Shown: positions 1 through 8,986, counted from the stretch's first letter. The stretch: 64,000 bases of DNA from Snuella sedimenti (GCF_016428595.1 NZ_JAELVQ010000002.1:352628-416627); one strand, 5' to 3'. Notes: generated from the letters alone by a model not told the origin. Translations and numbers: made by a program.

Positions 1-900
1 CGAAAAGGAAGGCAGCAAGCTTTTAAAGAGGGAAAACCGTTTGATTTATCTTATTTGTTTAATGATATAGCGAAGCGGGAAATAGCTAGTATTTACAGAA
101 GTGATTTGAGTTTGATTATTTCGGAAGCTGAAATGAATATTCTTAGAACACAATTCAAAGTTAACGATTCATTACTATGTTATTTACCTTTCTTATTGGA
201 TGCAATAGAAAAGGAAGTAATAAAGAAACTCCCGAAGTTTGAACAGCGGCAGCATTTTATTACGATCGGTAATTTTATGCATATACCTAATTACAATGCA
301 GTATTGTATTTAAAAGAGACCATTTGGCCACTTATTAGGCGGTTGTTGCCTAATACGGAATTACATGTTTATGGTGCTTATGTGTCGCAAAAAGTAACAC
401 AGCTTAATAGTCCTAAAAACGGGTTTTTTATAAAAGGTTTTGTTGATGATGTGAATTTGGCTATGCAGCAAACCCGAGTGTGTTTGGCTCCCATTCGTTT
501 TGGAGCGGGGTTAAAAGGAAAATTGGTTGATGCCATGCTAAACGGAACACCGTGTGTTACGACCAGCATTGGAGCTGAAGGACTTTACGGCACTGATGAA
601 TCTAATGGTTTTATTGAAGATATTCCAGAAGATTTTGTACAAAAGGCAGTGTCTTTATATTGTGACGAAACCCTTTGGGACAATATGCAACAAAATGGAT
701 TTAAAATTATAAACAAGCGGTTCAATAAGGAGCATTTTGAAGATCTATTTTTTAAGCGAATAGAAGCAGCAATAGTAAATATGAAAGAAAACAGGCTACA
801 TAATTTCACAGGACAAATGTTGCAGCATCATGCTTTGCAAAGTACCAAATTTATGAGTAAGTGGATTGCGCTAAAAAATGAAAGAAAAATTAATATATAG
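1..900 (+). CDS. Glycosyltransferase family 4-like protein, 5' truncated
   Basis: The reading frame is open from the first base, so the true start lies outside the window; the visible part is about 299 residues. The C-terminal half is a GT-B fold sugar-binding domain of the Glycos_transf_1 type. It has an 'FITIGNF' strand opening the domain, a 'KGFVDDV' segment, then 'APIRFGAGLKGKLVDAM', 'GTPCVTTSIGAEGL', which is the usual donor-phosphate-binding region with the GxG(x)KxxxAM pattern. Such enzymes move a sugar from a nucleotide donor to a lipid, polysaccharide or protein acceptor in the cytoplasm or at the inner membrane. The acceptor cannot be told from this fragment. The next gene, hpf, starts 104 bases downstream behind its own promoter element, so this gene ends its own transcription unit. 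Confidence 0.82.
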   Translation, partial: RKGRQQAFKEGKPFDLSYLFNDIAKREIASIYRSDLSLIISEAEMNILRTQFKVNDSLLCYLPFLLDAIEKEVIKKLPKFEQRQHFITIGNFMHIPNYNAVLYLKETIWPLIRRLLPNTELHVYGAYVSQKVTQLNSPKNGFFIKGFVDDVNLAMQQTRVCLAPIRFGAGLKGKLVDAMLNGTPCVTTSIGAEGLYGTDESNGFIEDIPEDFVQKAVSLYCDETLWDNMQQNGFKIINKRFNKEHFEDLFFKRIEAAIVNMKENRLHNFTGQMLQHHALQSTKFMSKWIALKNERKINI

Positions 901-946
901 TTTTATTCGTATGATTTATGTCAGTTCTTTTTGTCTATATTCCAAT

Positions 947-954
947 TAAATTTG
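947..954 (+). promoter_or_regulatory. Promoter -7 element for hpf
   Basis: TAAATTTG matches the Bacteroidota -7 consensus TAnnTTTG exactly. It sits 50 bases before the hpf start codon, placing the transcript start near 961. No well-spaced TTG -33 element is visible, as often happens in this phylum. Confidence 0.5.
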
Positions 955-1004
955 ATTAATAGAAAAAATAAGTTTTAAGTATTAACCATTAAAAATTCAA
1001 TATT

Positions 1005-1304
1005 ATGACAGTTAACATTCAATATGTGCATGTGGATATAAGTGAAACACTTTCTGCTTATACCGAAGACAAATTACAAAAACTATTTAACAAGTATGAA
1101 TTTTTAATAAGTGCAGACGTTCATTTTAAACAAGATCGTAAGCAACATGACTCAGGCAAAATATGTAGTATAGAATTAAGTTTACCAGGTCCGCGTATTT
1201 TTGCGACATCCAATGAACGCAATTTCGAATTGGCCGTAAAGAAGACTATTAGAGAATTGGACCACCAACTTCAAAAGCGAAAGGAAGTTTTTAAGGTATA
1301 TTAA
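1005..1304 (+). CDS. hpf: Ribosome hibernation-promoting factor, short form
   Basis: 99 residues, the size of the short HPF/RaiA (YfiA) family, without the C-terminal dimerisation domain of long HPF. It has the expected pattern: an N-terminal strand 'VNIQYVHVDISETL', a helix with 'YTEDKLQKLFNKY', a strand ending in 'VHFKQDRKQHDSG', and a second helix 'NFELAVKKTIRELDHQLQKRK' rich in Lys and Arg that contacts 16S rRNA. The family binds the decoding and mRNA channel of the 30S subunit in slow growth and stress and shuts off translation. The ATG is preceded by a perfect -7 promoter element. It converges on rlmH with a single base between the two stop codons. Confidence 0.9.
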   Translation: MTVNIQYVHVDISETLSAYTEDKLQKLFNKYEFLISADVHFKQDRKQHDSGKICSIELSLPGPRIFATSNERNFELAVKKTIRELDHQLQKRKEVFKVY

Positions 1305-1305
1305 A

Positions 1306-1779
1306 TTAACGGTGGTGGTAGGGCTCGTTTCTTAAAATAGTAAAGCCTCTATAAAGCTGCTCAATAATAAATAATCTTACCATTTGATGGGAAAATGTCA
1401 TTTTAGATAATGATATTTTCCCTTTTGCTTTATTGTAAATATCCTGTGAAAAGCCATAAGGGCCGCCAATAACGAAAACCAATTGTTTAATACCAGAGTT
1501 CATATGTTTTTGTAAATACTCCGAAAAGCCAACAGAATCAAACTGTTTACCGTTTTCGTCAAGTAGAATTAAAACATCTGTACTAGACAGTTTATTTAGA
1601 ATAAGTCCACCTTCTTTTTGCTTTTGCTGTGCTTCGCTTAAGTTTTTACTGTTTTTTAGATCTGGTATAATTTCTAGGGAAAACTTAATATAAAAGCCTA
1701 AACGTTTTTTATAATCATCAATAAGTAACTGGAGGGACTTACTGTCCGTTTTACCTATAGCAAGTAGTTTTATTGTCAT
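1306..1779 (-). CDS. rlmH: 23S rRNA (pseudouridine-1915-N3)-methyltransferase
   Basis: 157 residues, the normal length for RlmH, a SPOUT-class methyltransferase that acts on helix 69 of 23S rRNA in assembled 70S ribosomes. Diagnostic segments are 'LLDENGKQFDS', the knotted SAM-binding loop 'FVIGGPYGFSQDI', 'LSKMTFSHQMVRLFIIEQLYR', and the invariant C-terminal 'EPYHHR', whose Tyr-His-His takes part in catalysis. The gene is convergent with hpf, so two ribosome-related genes abut tail to tail. The start ATG is the only sensible one, as MTIKLLAIGKT is the typical N-terminus. No clear -7 promoter element was found on its upstream side. Confidence 0.95.
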   Translation of the reverse strand: MTIKLLAIGKTDSKSLQLLIDDYKKRLGFYIKFSLEIIPDLKNSKNLSEAQQKQKEGGLILNKLSSTDVLILLDENGKQFDSVGFSEYLQKHMNSGIKQLVFVIGGPYGFSQDIYNKAKGKISLSKMTFSHQMVRLFIIEQLYRGFTILRNEPYHHR

Positions 1780-1907
1780 GTTACGAAATTAGTATTTCCT
1801 AATCAATGAATTAAAAATTTGTCTAACAAAAGTGTAAAATTCATGAATCTAAAAATTTAATATAGCAAATCAATTTCTTATTTTAGCAGCAAACTATAAT
1901 CAAGCGT

Positions 1908-2768
1908 ATGATAACACAAGAACAATTTGATAATGAGGTACGACATATAATATCTAATGCTATTCGGGAAGATGTTGGTGACGGTGATCACAGTTCGTTG
2001 GCTTGTATTCCGGAAAACGCGAGAGGTAGAGCAAAGCTTTTAGTTAAGGATAAAGGAATAATAGGAGGCGTTAATTTTGCAAAAAAGGTATTTGCTTATG
2101 TTGATAAAGGTTTAAAAATAGAAACCTTAATAGAGGACGGTTCCGAAGTTACCTATGGCGATGTTGTGATGTACGTTGAAGGGCCTTCACAATCAATTTT
2201 AAAGGCAGAGCGTACAGTATTAAATGCCATGCAGCGCATGAGTGCTATTGCTACCAAAACCAGGGTCTTTGTAGATCTGCTTAAAGGAACAAAAACACGT
2301 GTACTCGATACGCGTAAAACAACACCTGGCATTCGTGTGCTCGAAAAATGGGCAGTAAAGTTAGGAGGCGGAGAGAACCACAGGTTTGCGCTTTATGATA
2401 TGATTATGCTTAAAGATAACCATATCGATTTTGCTGGGGGTATCACCAAAGCTATTGAACTAACAAAGCAATACCTTAGAGAAACGGGTAAGGAATTGGA
2501 GATCATGGTAGAAGCGCGTGATTTACATGAGGTTGAGGAAATCTTAAGAAGTGACGGGGTGTATCGTATTTTGTTAGATAATTTCGATTATGAAGACACT
2601 CGTAAAGCCGTTAAAATGATAGGTAATAAATGTTTAACGGAGTCTTCGGGAAATATAAATGAAACTACCATTAGACATTATGCAGAGTGCGGTGTAAATT
2701 ATATTTCGTGCGGCGCTTTGACCCATTCAGTTCACAATATGGATTTAAGTTTGAAGGCTATAAAATAG
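1908..2768 (+). CDS. nadC: Nicotinate-nucleotide pyrophosphorylase (carboxylating)
   Basis: 286 residues. NadC makes nicotinate mononucleotide from quinolinate and PRPP in de novo NAD synthesis, in the cytoplasm. The N-terminal part begins 'IREDVGDGDHSSLACIP', the family's usual opening. The barrel has 'AERTVLNAMQRMSAIAT', 'TRVLDTRKTTPGIRVLEKWAVKLGGGENHR' (Arg, Lys and His side chains bind quinolinate and PRPP), 'MLKDNHI' and 'LLDNF', ending with 'ESSGNINETTIRHYAECGVNYISCGALTHS'. No nadA or nadB is in the window. The YihY gene follows 51 bases downstream in the same direction, and priA follows that, so the three are probably co-transcribed. Confidence 0.96.
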   Translation: MITQEQFDNEVRHIISNAIREDVGDGDHSSLACIPENARGRAKLLVKDKGIIGGVNFAKKVFAYVDKGLKIETLIEDGSEVTYGDVVMYVEGPSQSILKAERTVLNAMQRMSAIATKTRVFVDLLKGTKTRVLDTRKTTPGIRVLEKWAVKLGGGENHRFALYDMIMLKDNHIDFAGGITKAIELTKQYLRETGKELEIMVEARDLHEVEEILRSDGVYRILLDNFDYEDTRKAVKMIGNKCLTESSGNINETTIRHYAECGVNYISCGALTHSVHNMDLSLKAIK

Positions 2769-2819
2769 ATTTAAGCTCAAAACAAATCTTTTAGTTCAAT
2801 TAATTTTTAATTTTTGTCA

Positions 2820-3761
2820 ATGACTAAGCCCGTTGAAGACAAGCTTAATAAGATACCGATACTCAATATCTTAGTGCGCTTGCTTAAGCGATTAAAATTA
2901 CCGGGCTTGGAAGGTTTATCGTTTTACGATTTATTGGAGTTGTACATTATAGGAATTGTAAAAGGGGCTTTAACAACCAGGGCAAGTGCAATAGCCTTTA
3001 GTTTCTTTATGGCTTTGTTTCCATTTCTATTGTTTCTTTTAATTGTTATTCCATTGATTCCTATCGAAAATTTTCAAGTGGAGTTTATGGATTTCTTAGA
3101 ATCTTTTTTACCTCCAAGCACATCCGATTTTTTCTTTCAGAATATTTTTAAAAATATTGAAGACTCACAACGAGGCGGTTTATTGTCTTCTGTTTTTATA
3201 TTGTCCATAGCCTTAATGGCTAATGGTGTTAATGCGGTGTTTTCTGGTTTCGAGAATTCCTACCACGAGCAATTAACGCGTAATGTTTTTAGACAGTATT
3301 TATATGCTATGGGAGTTGCTTTAATATTGGCGTTCTTGCTAATAGTGACAATAGCTGTATTGGGGTATTTCCAAATTTATGTGGTTAAGGAATTTCTGGA
3401 AGCATTACAAGATAGAGGATACCAAGTAGAGACTAGCAGTGTTTTTTGGTTCGATATAGCCAAATATGTGTTTTTTGTAGTTATGACCTATTTGGCTACG
3501 GCTACTCTGTATTATTTTGGAACCAAAGAAGGGAAACATTCTAATTTTTTCTCAATTGGTGCACTCTTTACTACTATATTAATTATTGTTACATCCTATT
3601 TATTTGGAATTTATATTGAGAATTTTGGACAGTACAATAAGTTGTATGGTTCTATAGGAGCACTACTGATTTTGTTGTTCTATTTATGGCTGAACGCAAA
3701 TATTTTATTATTGGGATATGAATTAAATGCAGCGTTAAATAAACTGCGTAAAAGGTGTTAG
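2820..3761 (+). CDS. YihY/BrkB family inner-membrane protein
   Basis: About 313 residues from the ATG at 2820; a TTG two codons upstream would also be open but is less likely. The protein has the YihY (formerly 'ribonuclease BN') pattern: 'GIVKGALTTRASAIAFSFFMALFPFLLFLL' holds the conserved Arg-Ala-x-x-Ile-Ala-Phe-Ser-x-x-x-Ala-x-x-P stretch at the first membrane helix, followed by about five more helices, and 'YGSIGALLILLFYLWLNANILLLGYELNA' near the end. The biochemical role of the family is not settled; the old RNase BN assignment is wrong. It sits between nadC and priA, three bases before the latter, so operonic with it. Confidence 0.85.
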   Translation: MTKPVEDKLNKIPILNILVRLLKRLKLPGLEGLSFYDLLELYIIGIVKGALTTRASAIAFSFFMALFPFLLFLLIVIPLIPIENFQVEFMDFLESFLPPSTSDFFFQNIFKNIEDSQRGGLLSSVFILSIALMANGVNAVFSGFENSYHEQLTRNVFRQYLYAMGVALILAFLLIVTIAVLGYFQIYVVKEFLEALQDRGYQVETSSVFWFDIAKYVFFVVMTYLATATLYYFGTKEGKHSNFFSIGALFTTILIIVTSYLFGIYIENFGQYNKLYGSIGALLILLFYLWLNANILLLGYELNAALNKLRKRC

Positions 3762-3764
3762 CGT

Positions 3765-6218
3765 ATGCAATATTTTATTGATGTCATTATTCCTGTTCCA
3801 CTTAAAAAGCTGTTTACCTACAGTATAACCATTTCTGAGGCCGACTTTTTAAAAATTGGTATGCGCGTAGCAGTACCCTTTGGTAAATCAAAAATTTATA
3901 CAGGTATTGTTGCAAAAATCCATACCGTTCCACCATTGGCTTATGAGGCCAAAGAAATTCACCAGATTTTGGATGATGTTCCTATCGTAACTGAAAGTCA
4001 ATTAAAACTTTGGCAGTGGATTTCGAGTTATTATATGTGTACCCTCGGTGACATAATGCGGGCAGCTTTGCCAAGTGCTTTTATTTTGGAAAGCGAAACG
4101 ATACTATCTAAAAATAAAACAAAAACCATTGATGAGTCCATTTTGAAAGATGATGAATTTTTGGTATTCGAAGCGTTACAGTACCAGACATCATTGAAAA
4201 TTCATGACATAATGAACATTCTCGACAAAAAGAATGTATTACCGGTAATTAAGCGGCTGATAGAGAAAGAGGCTATTTTTTTAGAGGAAGAGGTATACGA
4301 GAAGTATAAACCCAAATTGGTACGCTATGTAAAGTTACATTCCAATTTTACTTCAGAAAAAGCACTTCAAAATCTGCTGGAAAGTTTGAGTAGGGCGCCA
4401 AAGCAACATTTGGTGGTTATGACCTTGTTTATGCTTTCGTCTAAAACAAAGAAACCAATTAAAGTCTCAGAGCTTACAGAAGCAAGTAAAGCCTCATCAG
4501 CAATTGTAAAATCGCTAATAGATAAAGGTATTCTTGAAGAATATTATATTCAAACAGATCGTGTTCAATATGATGGTGCTGAAAATGAATCAAGTAAGCA
4601 ATTAAATGAATACCAATTAAAGGCTTTAGAGGAGATTAAGGAATCGTTTGCTTCCCATAATGTTACGTTATTACATGGTGTTACATCTTCTGGTAAAACA
4701 GAAGTATATGTTAAGTTAATTGAAGAGACTATTAATAAAGGAAAGCAAGTGCTTTATTTGTTACCGGAAATAGCCTTGACGACCCAATTGATTACGAGGT
4801 TACAAAATTATTTTGGAGAGCAGGTTTCAGTGTTCCATTCTAAGTATTCTTCTAATGAACGTGTTGAGGTTTGGAATAATGTGTTAGAAGGTAAAGCCAA
4901 AGCGAAGATTGTATTGGGGGCGCGTTCCTCAATTTTTTTACCCTTTACCAACTTAGGACTGATTATAGTGGATGAGGAGCACGAGCAGTCCTTTAAACAG
5001 TTTGATCCAGCACCAAGATACCATGCGCGCGACACAGCAATAGTCTTGGCGAATATTTGGCAGACAAATGTATTGTTAGGATCCGCAACACCAAGTTTAG
5101 AGAGTTATTTTAATGCGAAACAAAACAAATACGGATTCGTTGAAATAAACAAACGCTATAATAATGTTTTAATGCCCGATATTGAGTTGGTCGATATTAA
5201 GGAAGCCCGAAAGAAGAAACGAATGAAAGGGCATTTTAGTGAGCGGCTTGTTTTGGAGATGACCGAAACCTTAGAGGAAGGACACCAAATTATTTTGTTT
5301 CAAAATAGACGAGGGTTTTCTCCTGTTGTAGAATGTGCAACATGTGGTAATTCGCCCCAATGCCCAAACTGTGATGTAAGTTTAACCTACCATCAATACC
5401 GCAATCAATTACGGTGTCATTACTGTGGTTATGTAATGGCAATGTTGCGTGAATGTATGGCATGTGGAAGCCATGAGTTGGATCGTAAAGGTTTGGGGAC
5501 CGAACAGATAGAAGCAGAGGTTAAAATACTATTTCCAGGTAGGAAAGTTTCAAGAATGGATTTGGATACTACTAGGGGGAAGTATGGTTATGAAAAAATA
5601 ATCACGGCTTTTGAACAGCAAGAAGTAGATATTTTAGTAGGTACCCAAATGCTAACTAAAGGATTGGATTTTAGAAATGTAAAACTGGTTGGTGTCATGA
5701 ATGCGGATAGCATGCTTAATTTTCCAGATTTTAGAGCACATGAGCGTAGTTTTCAATTGCTGTTACAAGTTGCGGGAAGGGCAGGGCGTACAGACATTAG
5801 GGGAAAAGTGCTTATTCAAACTTACAACCCTTACCACAATATTTTACAGCAGGTATCCACCAATAATTATAACGAGATGTTTAATGAGCAAATAAACGAT
5901 CGTTATAATTTTAAATATCCACCGGTTTATAAACAGATTAAAATAACATTAAAGCATAAAGATTATAATAAGGTTGATTCGGCTTCCAATTGGTTGGCAA
6001 AATCGTTACGAAATGTATTCGATTCTTATGTTTTGGGGCCTGAGTCACCACCTGTTTCCAGAATTAGGAATCAGTTTCATAAAAATATTCTTATTAAGAT
6101 ACCAAAAAAGCAATCTTTGTCTAAAACGAAAGAAGCTATCATTAAAATTAATAATAGCTTCTCTAGTATAAAAGATTTTCGTTCAGTTAGGGTAATTTTA
6201 AATGTCGATAACTTTTAA
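3765..6218 (+). CDS. priA: Primosomal replication restart helicase PriA
   Basis: 817 residues. PriA recognises stalled or repaired forks and reloads the replicative helicase. The N-terminal 3'-DNA-binding and winged-helix regions (residues 1-270) are followed by a superfamily 2 helicase core: Walker A 'GVTSSGKTEVY' at about residue 305, DEEH box 'VDEEHEQSFKQ', motif III 'LGSATPS', and the C-terminal lobe with 'GTEQIEAE', 'GTQMLTKGLDF' and 'QVAGRAGR'. Between lobes lies the zinc-binding insert: CATCG, CPNC, CHYCG and CMACG, eight cysteines for two zinc ions. All key motifs look intact. The start follows the YihY stop by three bases. It ends 5 bases before the convergent LytTR regulator gene, leaving no room for an independent terminator. 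Confidence 0.97.
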   Translation: MQYFIDVIIPVPLKKLFTYSITISEADFLKIGMRVAVPFGKSKIYTGIVAKIHTVPPLAYEAKEIHQILDDVPIVTESQLKLWQWISSYYMCTLGDIMRAALPSAFILESETILSKNKTKTIDESILKDDEFLVFEALQYQTSLKIHDIMNILDKKNVLPVIKRLIEKEAIFLEEEVYEKYKPKLVRYVKLHSNFTSEKALQNLLESLSRAPKQHLVVMTLFMLSSKTKKPIKVSELTEASKASSAIVKSLIDKGILEEYYIQTDRVQYDGAENESSKQLNEYQLKALEEIKESFASHNVTLLHGVTSSGKTEVYVKLIEETINKGKQVLYLLPEIALTTQLITRLQNYFGEQVSVFHSKYSSNERVEVWNNVLEGKAKAKIVLGARSSIFLPFTNLGLIIVDEEHEQSFKQFDPAPRYHARDTAIVLANIWQTNVLLGSATPSLESYFNAKQNKYGFVEINKRYNNVLMPDIELVDIKEARKKKRMKGHFSERLVLEMTETLEEGHQIILFQNRRGFSPVVECATCGNSPQCPNCDVSLTYHQYRNQLRCHYCGYVMAMLRECMACGSHELDRKGLGTEQIEAEVKILFPGRKVSRMDLDTTRGKYGYEKIITAFEQQEVDILVGTQMLTKGLDFRNVKLVGVMNADSMLNFPDFRAHERSFQLLLQVAGRAGRTDIRGKVLIQTYNPYHNILQQVSTNNYNEMFNEQINDRYNFKYPPVYKQIKITLKHKDYNKVDSASNWLAKSLRNVFDSYVLGPESPPVSRIRNQFHKNILIKIPKKQSLSKTKEAIIKINNSFSSIKDFRSVRVILNVDNF

Positions 6219-6223
6219 CTGGT

Positions 6224-6919
6224 TTAAATGTTATTTAAAGCATCTACAAGTTGGGTTTTCTTGTTCCGGCTTAAAGGAATCTCGTAAGCGCCAACTTCAA
6301 CATTTTTACTGTTAAACCTATCTATCTTGTCTAGGTTAACTATATACGATTTGTGAATTCTCAAAAATTTGTTTTCTGGTAATTCTTTTTCAAACGCTTT
6401 CATTGTAGATAATACTACAAGGCTTGTTTCTTCGGTTACGAGTTTTACATAATCACCCAAAGCCTCAATCCATTTTATATCTTTAATATAAACCTTTCGC
6501 TTTTTAAGATTACTTTTTACAAAAATGTGCTCGCCTTCTTCTTCGTTGAAATCCAAAGTTAGTCGATGCTGTTCTAAGGCTTTTTCAACAGAAGTGTTAA
6601 AACGTTCTTTTGTAATTGGTTTGTGTAAATAATCGGTAGCATCGTAATTAAATGCTTTAAAAGCGTACTCGGTTTTACCGGTTACAAAGATAATTTGAGG
6701 CTTGTTGTTTAATACGTCTAAAAGTTCAAACCCATTTAACACTGGCATTTCAATGTCTAAAAAGATTAAATCAACTTTGTGCGTATTCAACCCGTTTTTG
6801 GTTTCTAATGCACTACTGTACTCTGCGATTAAATTAAGTGAAGGGTGGTTCTCTACCAGCTTAACTATCGAGAGACGTTGTATTGCGGAGTCGTCTACTA
6901 CTACACAGTTTAAAGTCAT
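6224..6919 (-). CDS. LytTR-family response regulator transcription factor
   Basis: 231 residues with a receiver domain at residues 1-118 and a LytTR DNA-binding domain at about 135-231. The receiver keeps the acidic pocket (Asp9, Asp10), the phosphorylation site Asp55 in 'LIFLDIEMPV' and the conserved Lys99 in 'DYLHKP'. The LytTR part shows 'WIEALGDYVKLVTEE' and 'FLRIHKSYIVNLDKI', typical of the fold. Such regulators bind pairs of direct repeats about two helical turns apart and usually act as activators. No sensor kinase is adjacent, so its partner is unknown. Its upstream DNA at 6978-6997 resembles part of the tandem motif found before the two T9SS cargo genes at 10491 and 12005; that link is only a suggestion. 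Confidence 0.9.
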   Translation of the reverse strand: MTLNCVVVDDSAIQRLSIVKLVENHPSLNLIAEYSSALETKNGLNTHKVDLIFLDIEMPVLNGFELLDVLNNKPQIIFVTGKTEYAFKAFNYDATDYLHKPITKERFNTSVEKALEQHRLTLDFNEEEGEHIFVKSNLKKRKVYIKDIKWIEALGDYVKLVTEETSLVVLSTMKAFEKELPENKFLRIHKSYIVNLDKIDRFNSKNVEVGAYEIPLSRNKKTQLVDALNNI

Positions 6920-7055
6920 AACATTTTAATATTTCGGTTAAGATATCGACAATAGTACAAAAAATTCGGCTAAAAACCAAAAATCATCGATAAAGTGTTT
7001 GTTTTAACATATTTTTAACATATAAAACATTACAGCATAATTGTTTGGAATATGC

Positions 7056-7086
7056 TTGCAATATAGGAAATATATGGTTATTTTTG
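7056..7086 (+). promoter_or_regulatory. Promoter of the rpsF-rpsR-rplI operon
   Basis: TTG at 7056-7058 as -33 element and TATTTTTG at 7079-7086, a perfect match to TAnnTTTG, with a 20-base spacer. The predicted transcript start is near 7093, giving a leader of about 27 bases before rpsF. This is the clearest promoter in the window and supports the choice of ATG 7120 for rpsF, because the longer open frame begins inside this promoter. Confidence 0.7.
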
Positions 7087-7119
7087 CACCCAATTTTTAA
7101 TAATAAATTAGGTTTAATT

Positions 7120-7458
7120 ATGAATCATTATGAAACTGTTTTCATCTTAAATCCCGTTTTATCTGAAGACCAGATAAAGGAAACAGTAAAGAAATATGAA
7201 GATTTTCTTGTTTCTAAAGGGGCTAAGATGGTAGCTAAAGAAGATTGGGGCTTAAAAAAATTAGCTTACCCAATTCAAAACAAGAAAAGTGGTTTCTATC
7301 ACTTATTTGAGTACACTGTGTCTGGTGAAGCAATTGATGCACTGGAAGTTGAGTTTAGACGTGACGAGCGTTTTATGCGATATTTAACGGTTAAGTTAGA
7401 TAAGCATGCTGTGGCTTGGGCAGAGAGAAGAAGAGATAAACTTAAACAAAAAGCTTAA
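7120..7458 (+). CDS. rpsF: 30S ribosomal protein S6
   Basis: 112 residues starting [15 protein letters not shown], the standard S6 N-terminus. The frame is open further upstream to 7045, but that extension would overlap the promoter at 7056-7086 and has no homology to S6, so ATG 7120 is chosen. S6 binds the 16S rRNA central domain as a heterodimer with S18, encoded by the next gene only two bases away. The fold is a ferredoxin-like beta-alpha-beta unit, with '[25 protein letters not shown]' giving the central strands. First gene of the rpsF-rpsR-rplI operon, a conserved order. Confidence 0.97.
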   Translation: MNHYETVFILNPVLSEDQIKETVKKYEDFLVSKGAKMVAKEDWGLKKLAYPIQNKKSGFYHLFEYTVSGEAIDALEVEFRRDERFMRYLTVKLDKHAVAWAERRRDKLKQKA

Positions 7459-7460
7459 TT

Positions 7461-7757
7461 ATGTCGTCGATAGAACAACAATCTAAAGGAAAAAAAGACG
7501 GAGAAATTAGATATTTAACTCCGTTAAACATCGAAACAAACAAGACTAAAAAGTATTGTCGTTTCAAAAAGTCTGGTATTAAATATATAGACTATAAAGA
7601 TCCTGATTTCTTATTGAAATTTGTAAACGAGCAAGGTAAAATTTTACCTAGACGTTTAACAGGAACTTCATTAAAGTATCAAAGAAAAGTGTCTGTTGCC
7701 GTTAAGAGAGCACGTCATTTGGCATTAATGCCTTATGTGGCAGATTTGTTGAAATAA
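7461..7757 (+). CDS. rpsR: 30S ribosomal protein S18
   Basis: 98 residues, longer than E. coli S18 (75) because of a Lys-rich N-terminal extension, which is usual in Bacteroidota. Key segments are '[39 protein letters not shown]' and '[22 protein letters not shown]', close to the family consensus. S18 pairs with S6 on the platform of the 30S subunit. It lies two bases after rpsF and 13 before rplI, so translation of the three is probably coupled. Confidence 0.97.
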   Translation: MSSIEQQSKGKKDGEIRYLTPLNIETNKTKKYCRFKKSGIKYIDYKDPDFLLKFVNEQGKILPRRLTGTSLKYQRKVSVAVKRARHLALMPYVADLLK

Positions 7758-7770
7758 AATAAGCATAACT

Positions 7771-8223
7771 ATGGAACTTATATTAAAACAAGACGTTGAA
7801 AATTTAGGATTTAAAGACGATGTTGTAACGGTTAAGAACGGTTATGGTAGAAACTTTTTAATTCCTCAAGGAAAAGCTATTTTAGCAACAATTTCGGCTA
7901 AAAAAGTATTGGCTGAGAACTTAAAGCAAAGAGCTTTCAAAGAAAAGAAGATTATTGATGATGCTAATAAAATTGCTGAAGCATTAAAAGCATTAGAGAT
8001 TAAAATAGCTTCTAAAGTAGGATCTGGAGATAAATTATTCGGATCTGTAAATAACATTGATGTTGCTGCCGCTTTGGAAAAAGAAGGTCAAAATATCGAT
8101 AAAAAGTTTATCAATGTGATTGGTGGAAACATTAAACGTACAGGGAAATACAATGCCATTGTACGTTTACATAGAGAAGTATCTGTCGATCTAGAATTTG
8201 AAGTTGTTGCACAAGCAAACTAA
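7771..8223 (+). CDS. rplI: 50S ribosomal protein L9
   Basis: 150 residues, the normal size. The N-terminal domain shows the L9 signature 'MELILKQDVENLGFKDDVVTVKNGYGRNFLIPQGKAI', followed by the long connecting helix (about residues 40-75) and a C-terminal domain ending 'VRLHREVSVDLEFEV'. L9 binds 23S rRNA domain V near the L1 stalk. Last gene of the operon; a strong intrinsic terminator begins 22 bases after the stop. Confidence 0.97.
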   Translation: MELILKQDVENLGFKDDVVTVKNGYGRNFLIPQGKAILATISAKKVLAENLKQRAFKEKKIIDDANKIAEALKALEIKIASKVGSGDKLFGSVNNIDVAAALEKEGQNIDKKFINVIGGNIKRTGKYNAIVRLHREVSVDLEFEVVAQAN

Positions 8224-8244
8224 TTTTAAATGCCTATAAAGACT

Positions 8245-8278
8245 AAACCGTTTAGATAAATTCTAAACGGTTTTTTTA
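8245..8278 (+). terminator. Intrinsic terminator of the rpsF operon
   Basis: Perfect 12-base stem (8245-8256 with 8262-8273), five-base loop and a run of seven T from 8271. It is a textbook rho-independent terminator, separating rplI from the next gene. Confidence 0.9.
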
Positions 8279-8329
8279 TTTATTTGCGAATTTTATGCTT
8301 CAATTAGAAATGATTAAAGTTAAAATGTA

Positions 8330-8797
8330 ATGAAGTACAGTAGACTTACAAAAGAACAGTTTGAAGAATTGCACCAGGAGTTTATTAATTTTTTGGCAAC
8401 CCAGTCTATTACAGCAGACGAATGGGTAAACCTTAAAGCCAATAAACCGGAAATGGCAGAAATGGAATTAGACGTATTTAGTGATTTAATATGGGAGGGT
8501 GCATTAAATGCAGCAAAATACCTAGAGCATATATCTCCTAACCAAATGCATTTATTTAGCTTGAATGATGATAATATGCATGTTATTGCCGTTAAGATTA
8601 ATGTAGATAAAGATTTAACGACAACCGAAGGGTATAATTGGCTGCGTGAAAATTTGATGGATGACAGTGTGGAGTTTTTACAGGCCAAAAAAGATTATAC
8701 TGACGATAGAAATCTGGATAAATTTAAACTTATCCAACAAGGCGCAGTTATAACAAAAGGCGATCTATTTAATTTTTTTGATAAGTTAATAAATTAA
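8330..8797 (+). CDS. Conserved flavobacterial protein of unknown function (DUF6495-like)
   Basis: 155 residues, acidic, with no signal peptide or membrane segment, so probably cytosolic. The N-terminal part is helical ('YSRLTKEQFEELHQEFINFLATQ', 'ITADEWVNLKANKPEMAEMELDVFSDLIWEGALNAAKYLEHIS'), followed by strand-like segments 'MHLFSLNDDNMHVIAVKIN' and a helical C-terminus. The shape and length match a family of small proteins that I recall as DUF6495 in Flavobacteriaceae; I cannot confirm that without a search. Function unknown. It lies between the rpsF operon terminator and the hisS leader, so it is likely its own unit. Confidence 0.6.
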   Translation: MKYSRLTKEQFEELHQEFINFLATQSITADEWVNLKANKPEMAEMELDVFSDLIWEGALNAAKYLEHISPNQMHLFSLNDDNMHVIAVKINVDKDLTTTEGYNWLRENLMDDSVEFLQAKKDYTDDRNLDKFKLIQQGAVITKGDLFNFFDKLIN

Positions 8798-8884
8798 TTA
8801 GCAAGCTGAATATTTTATATGAAGTTGAAAATAGTATAACCTCGCTTTTTTTGTGAAAAAGTGCGCAATGATGCTTTCATTCTT

Positions 8885-8892
8885 TATTTTTG
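8885..8892 (+). promoter_or_regulatory. Promoter -7 element for hisS
   Basis: TATTTTTG is a perfect TAnnTTTG match. It predicts a transcript start near 8899 and a leader of about 94 bases, long for this genome. No TTG at the right spacing is seen upstream. Confidence 0.45.
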
Positions 8893-8910
8893 TGTAAAAC
8901 AAAAGTATAT

Positions 8911-8986
8911 GGTTTCCGCAGCAAGTGTGGAATCCGCTTTTTAAACTATTTTATTAATTGTAAAAAGGTTCCTGCCATCGCAGGAA
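8911..8986 (+). promoter_or_regulatory. Structured 5' leader of hisS with two hairpins
   Basis: Hairpin 1 pairs 8911-8920 with 8926-8935 (ten pairs, one mismatch, one G-U, five-base loop). Hairpin 2 is a perfect seven-pair stem, TTCCTGC with GCAGGAA, at 8969-8975 and 8980-8986 with a four-base loop CATC. Hairpin 2 ends six bases before the hisS ATG, where it would cover the ribosome entry site. This could be a translational control element or an RNA-binding protein site. No T-box features are seen. The function is inferred from position only. Confidence 0.4.

Noticed and set aside
7045..7119. Longer start for rpsF
   Set aside because: It would begin inside the -33/-7 promoter; S6 proteins start at [10 protein letters not shown].
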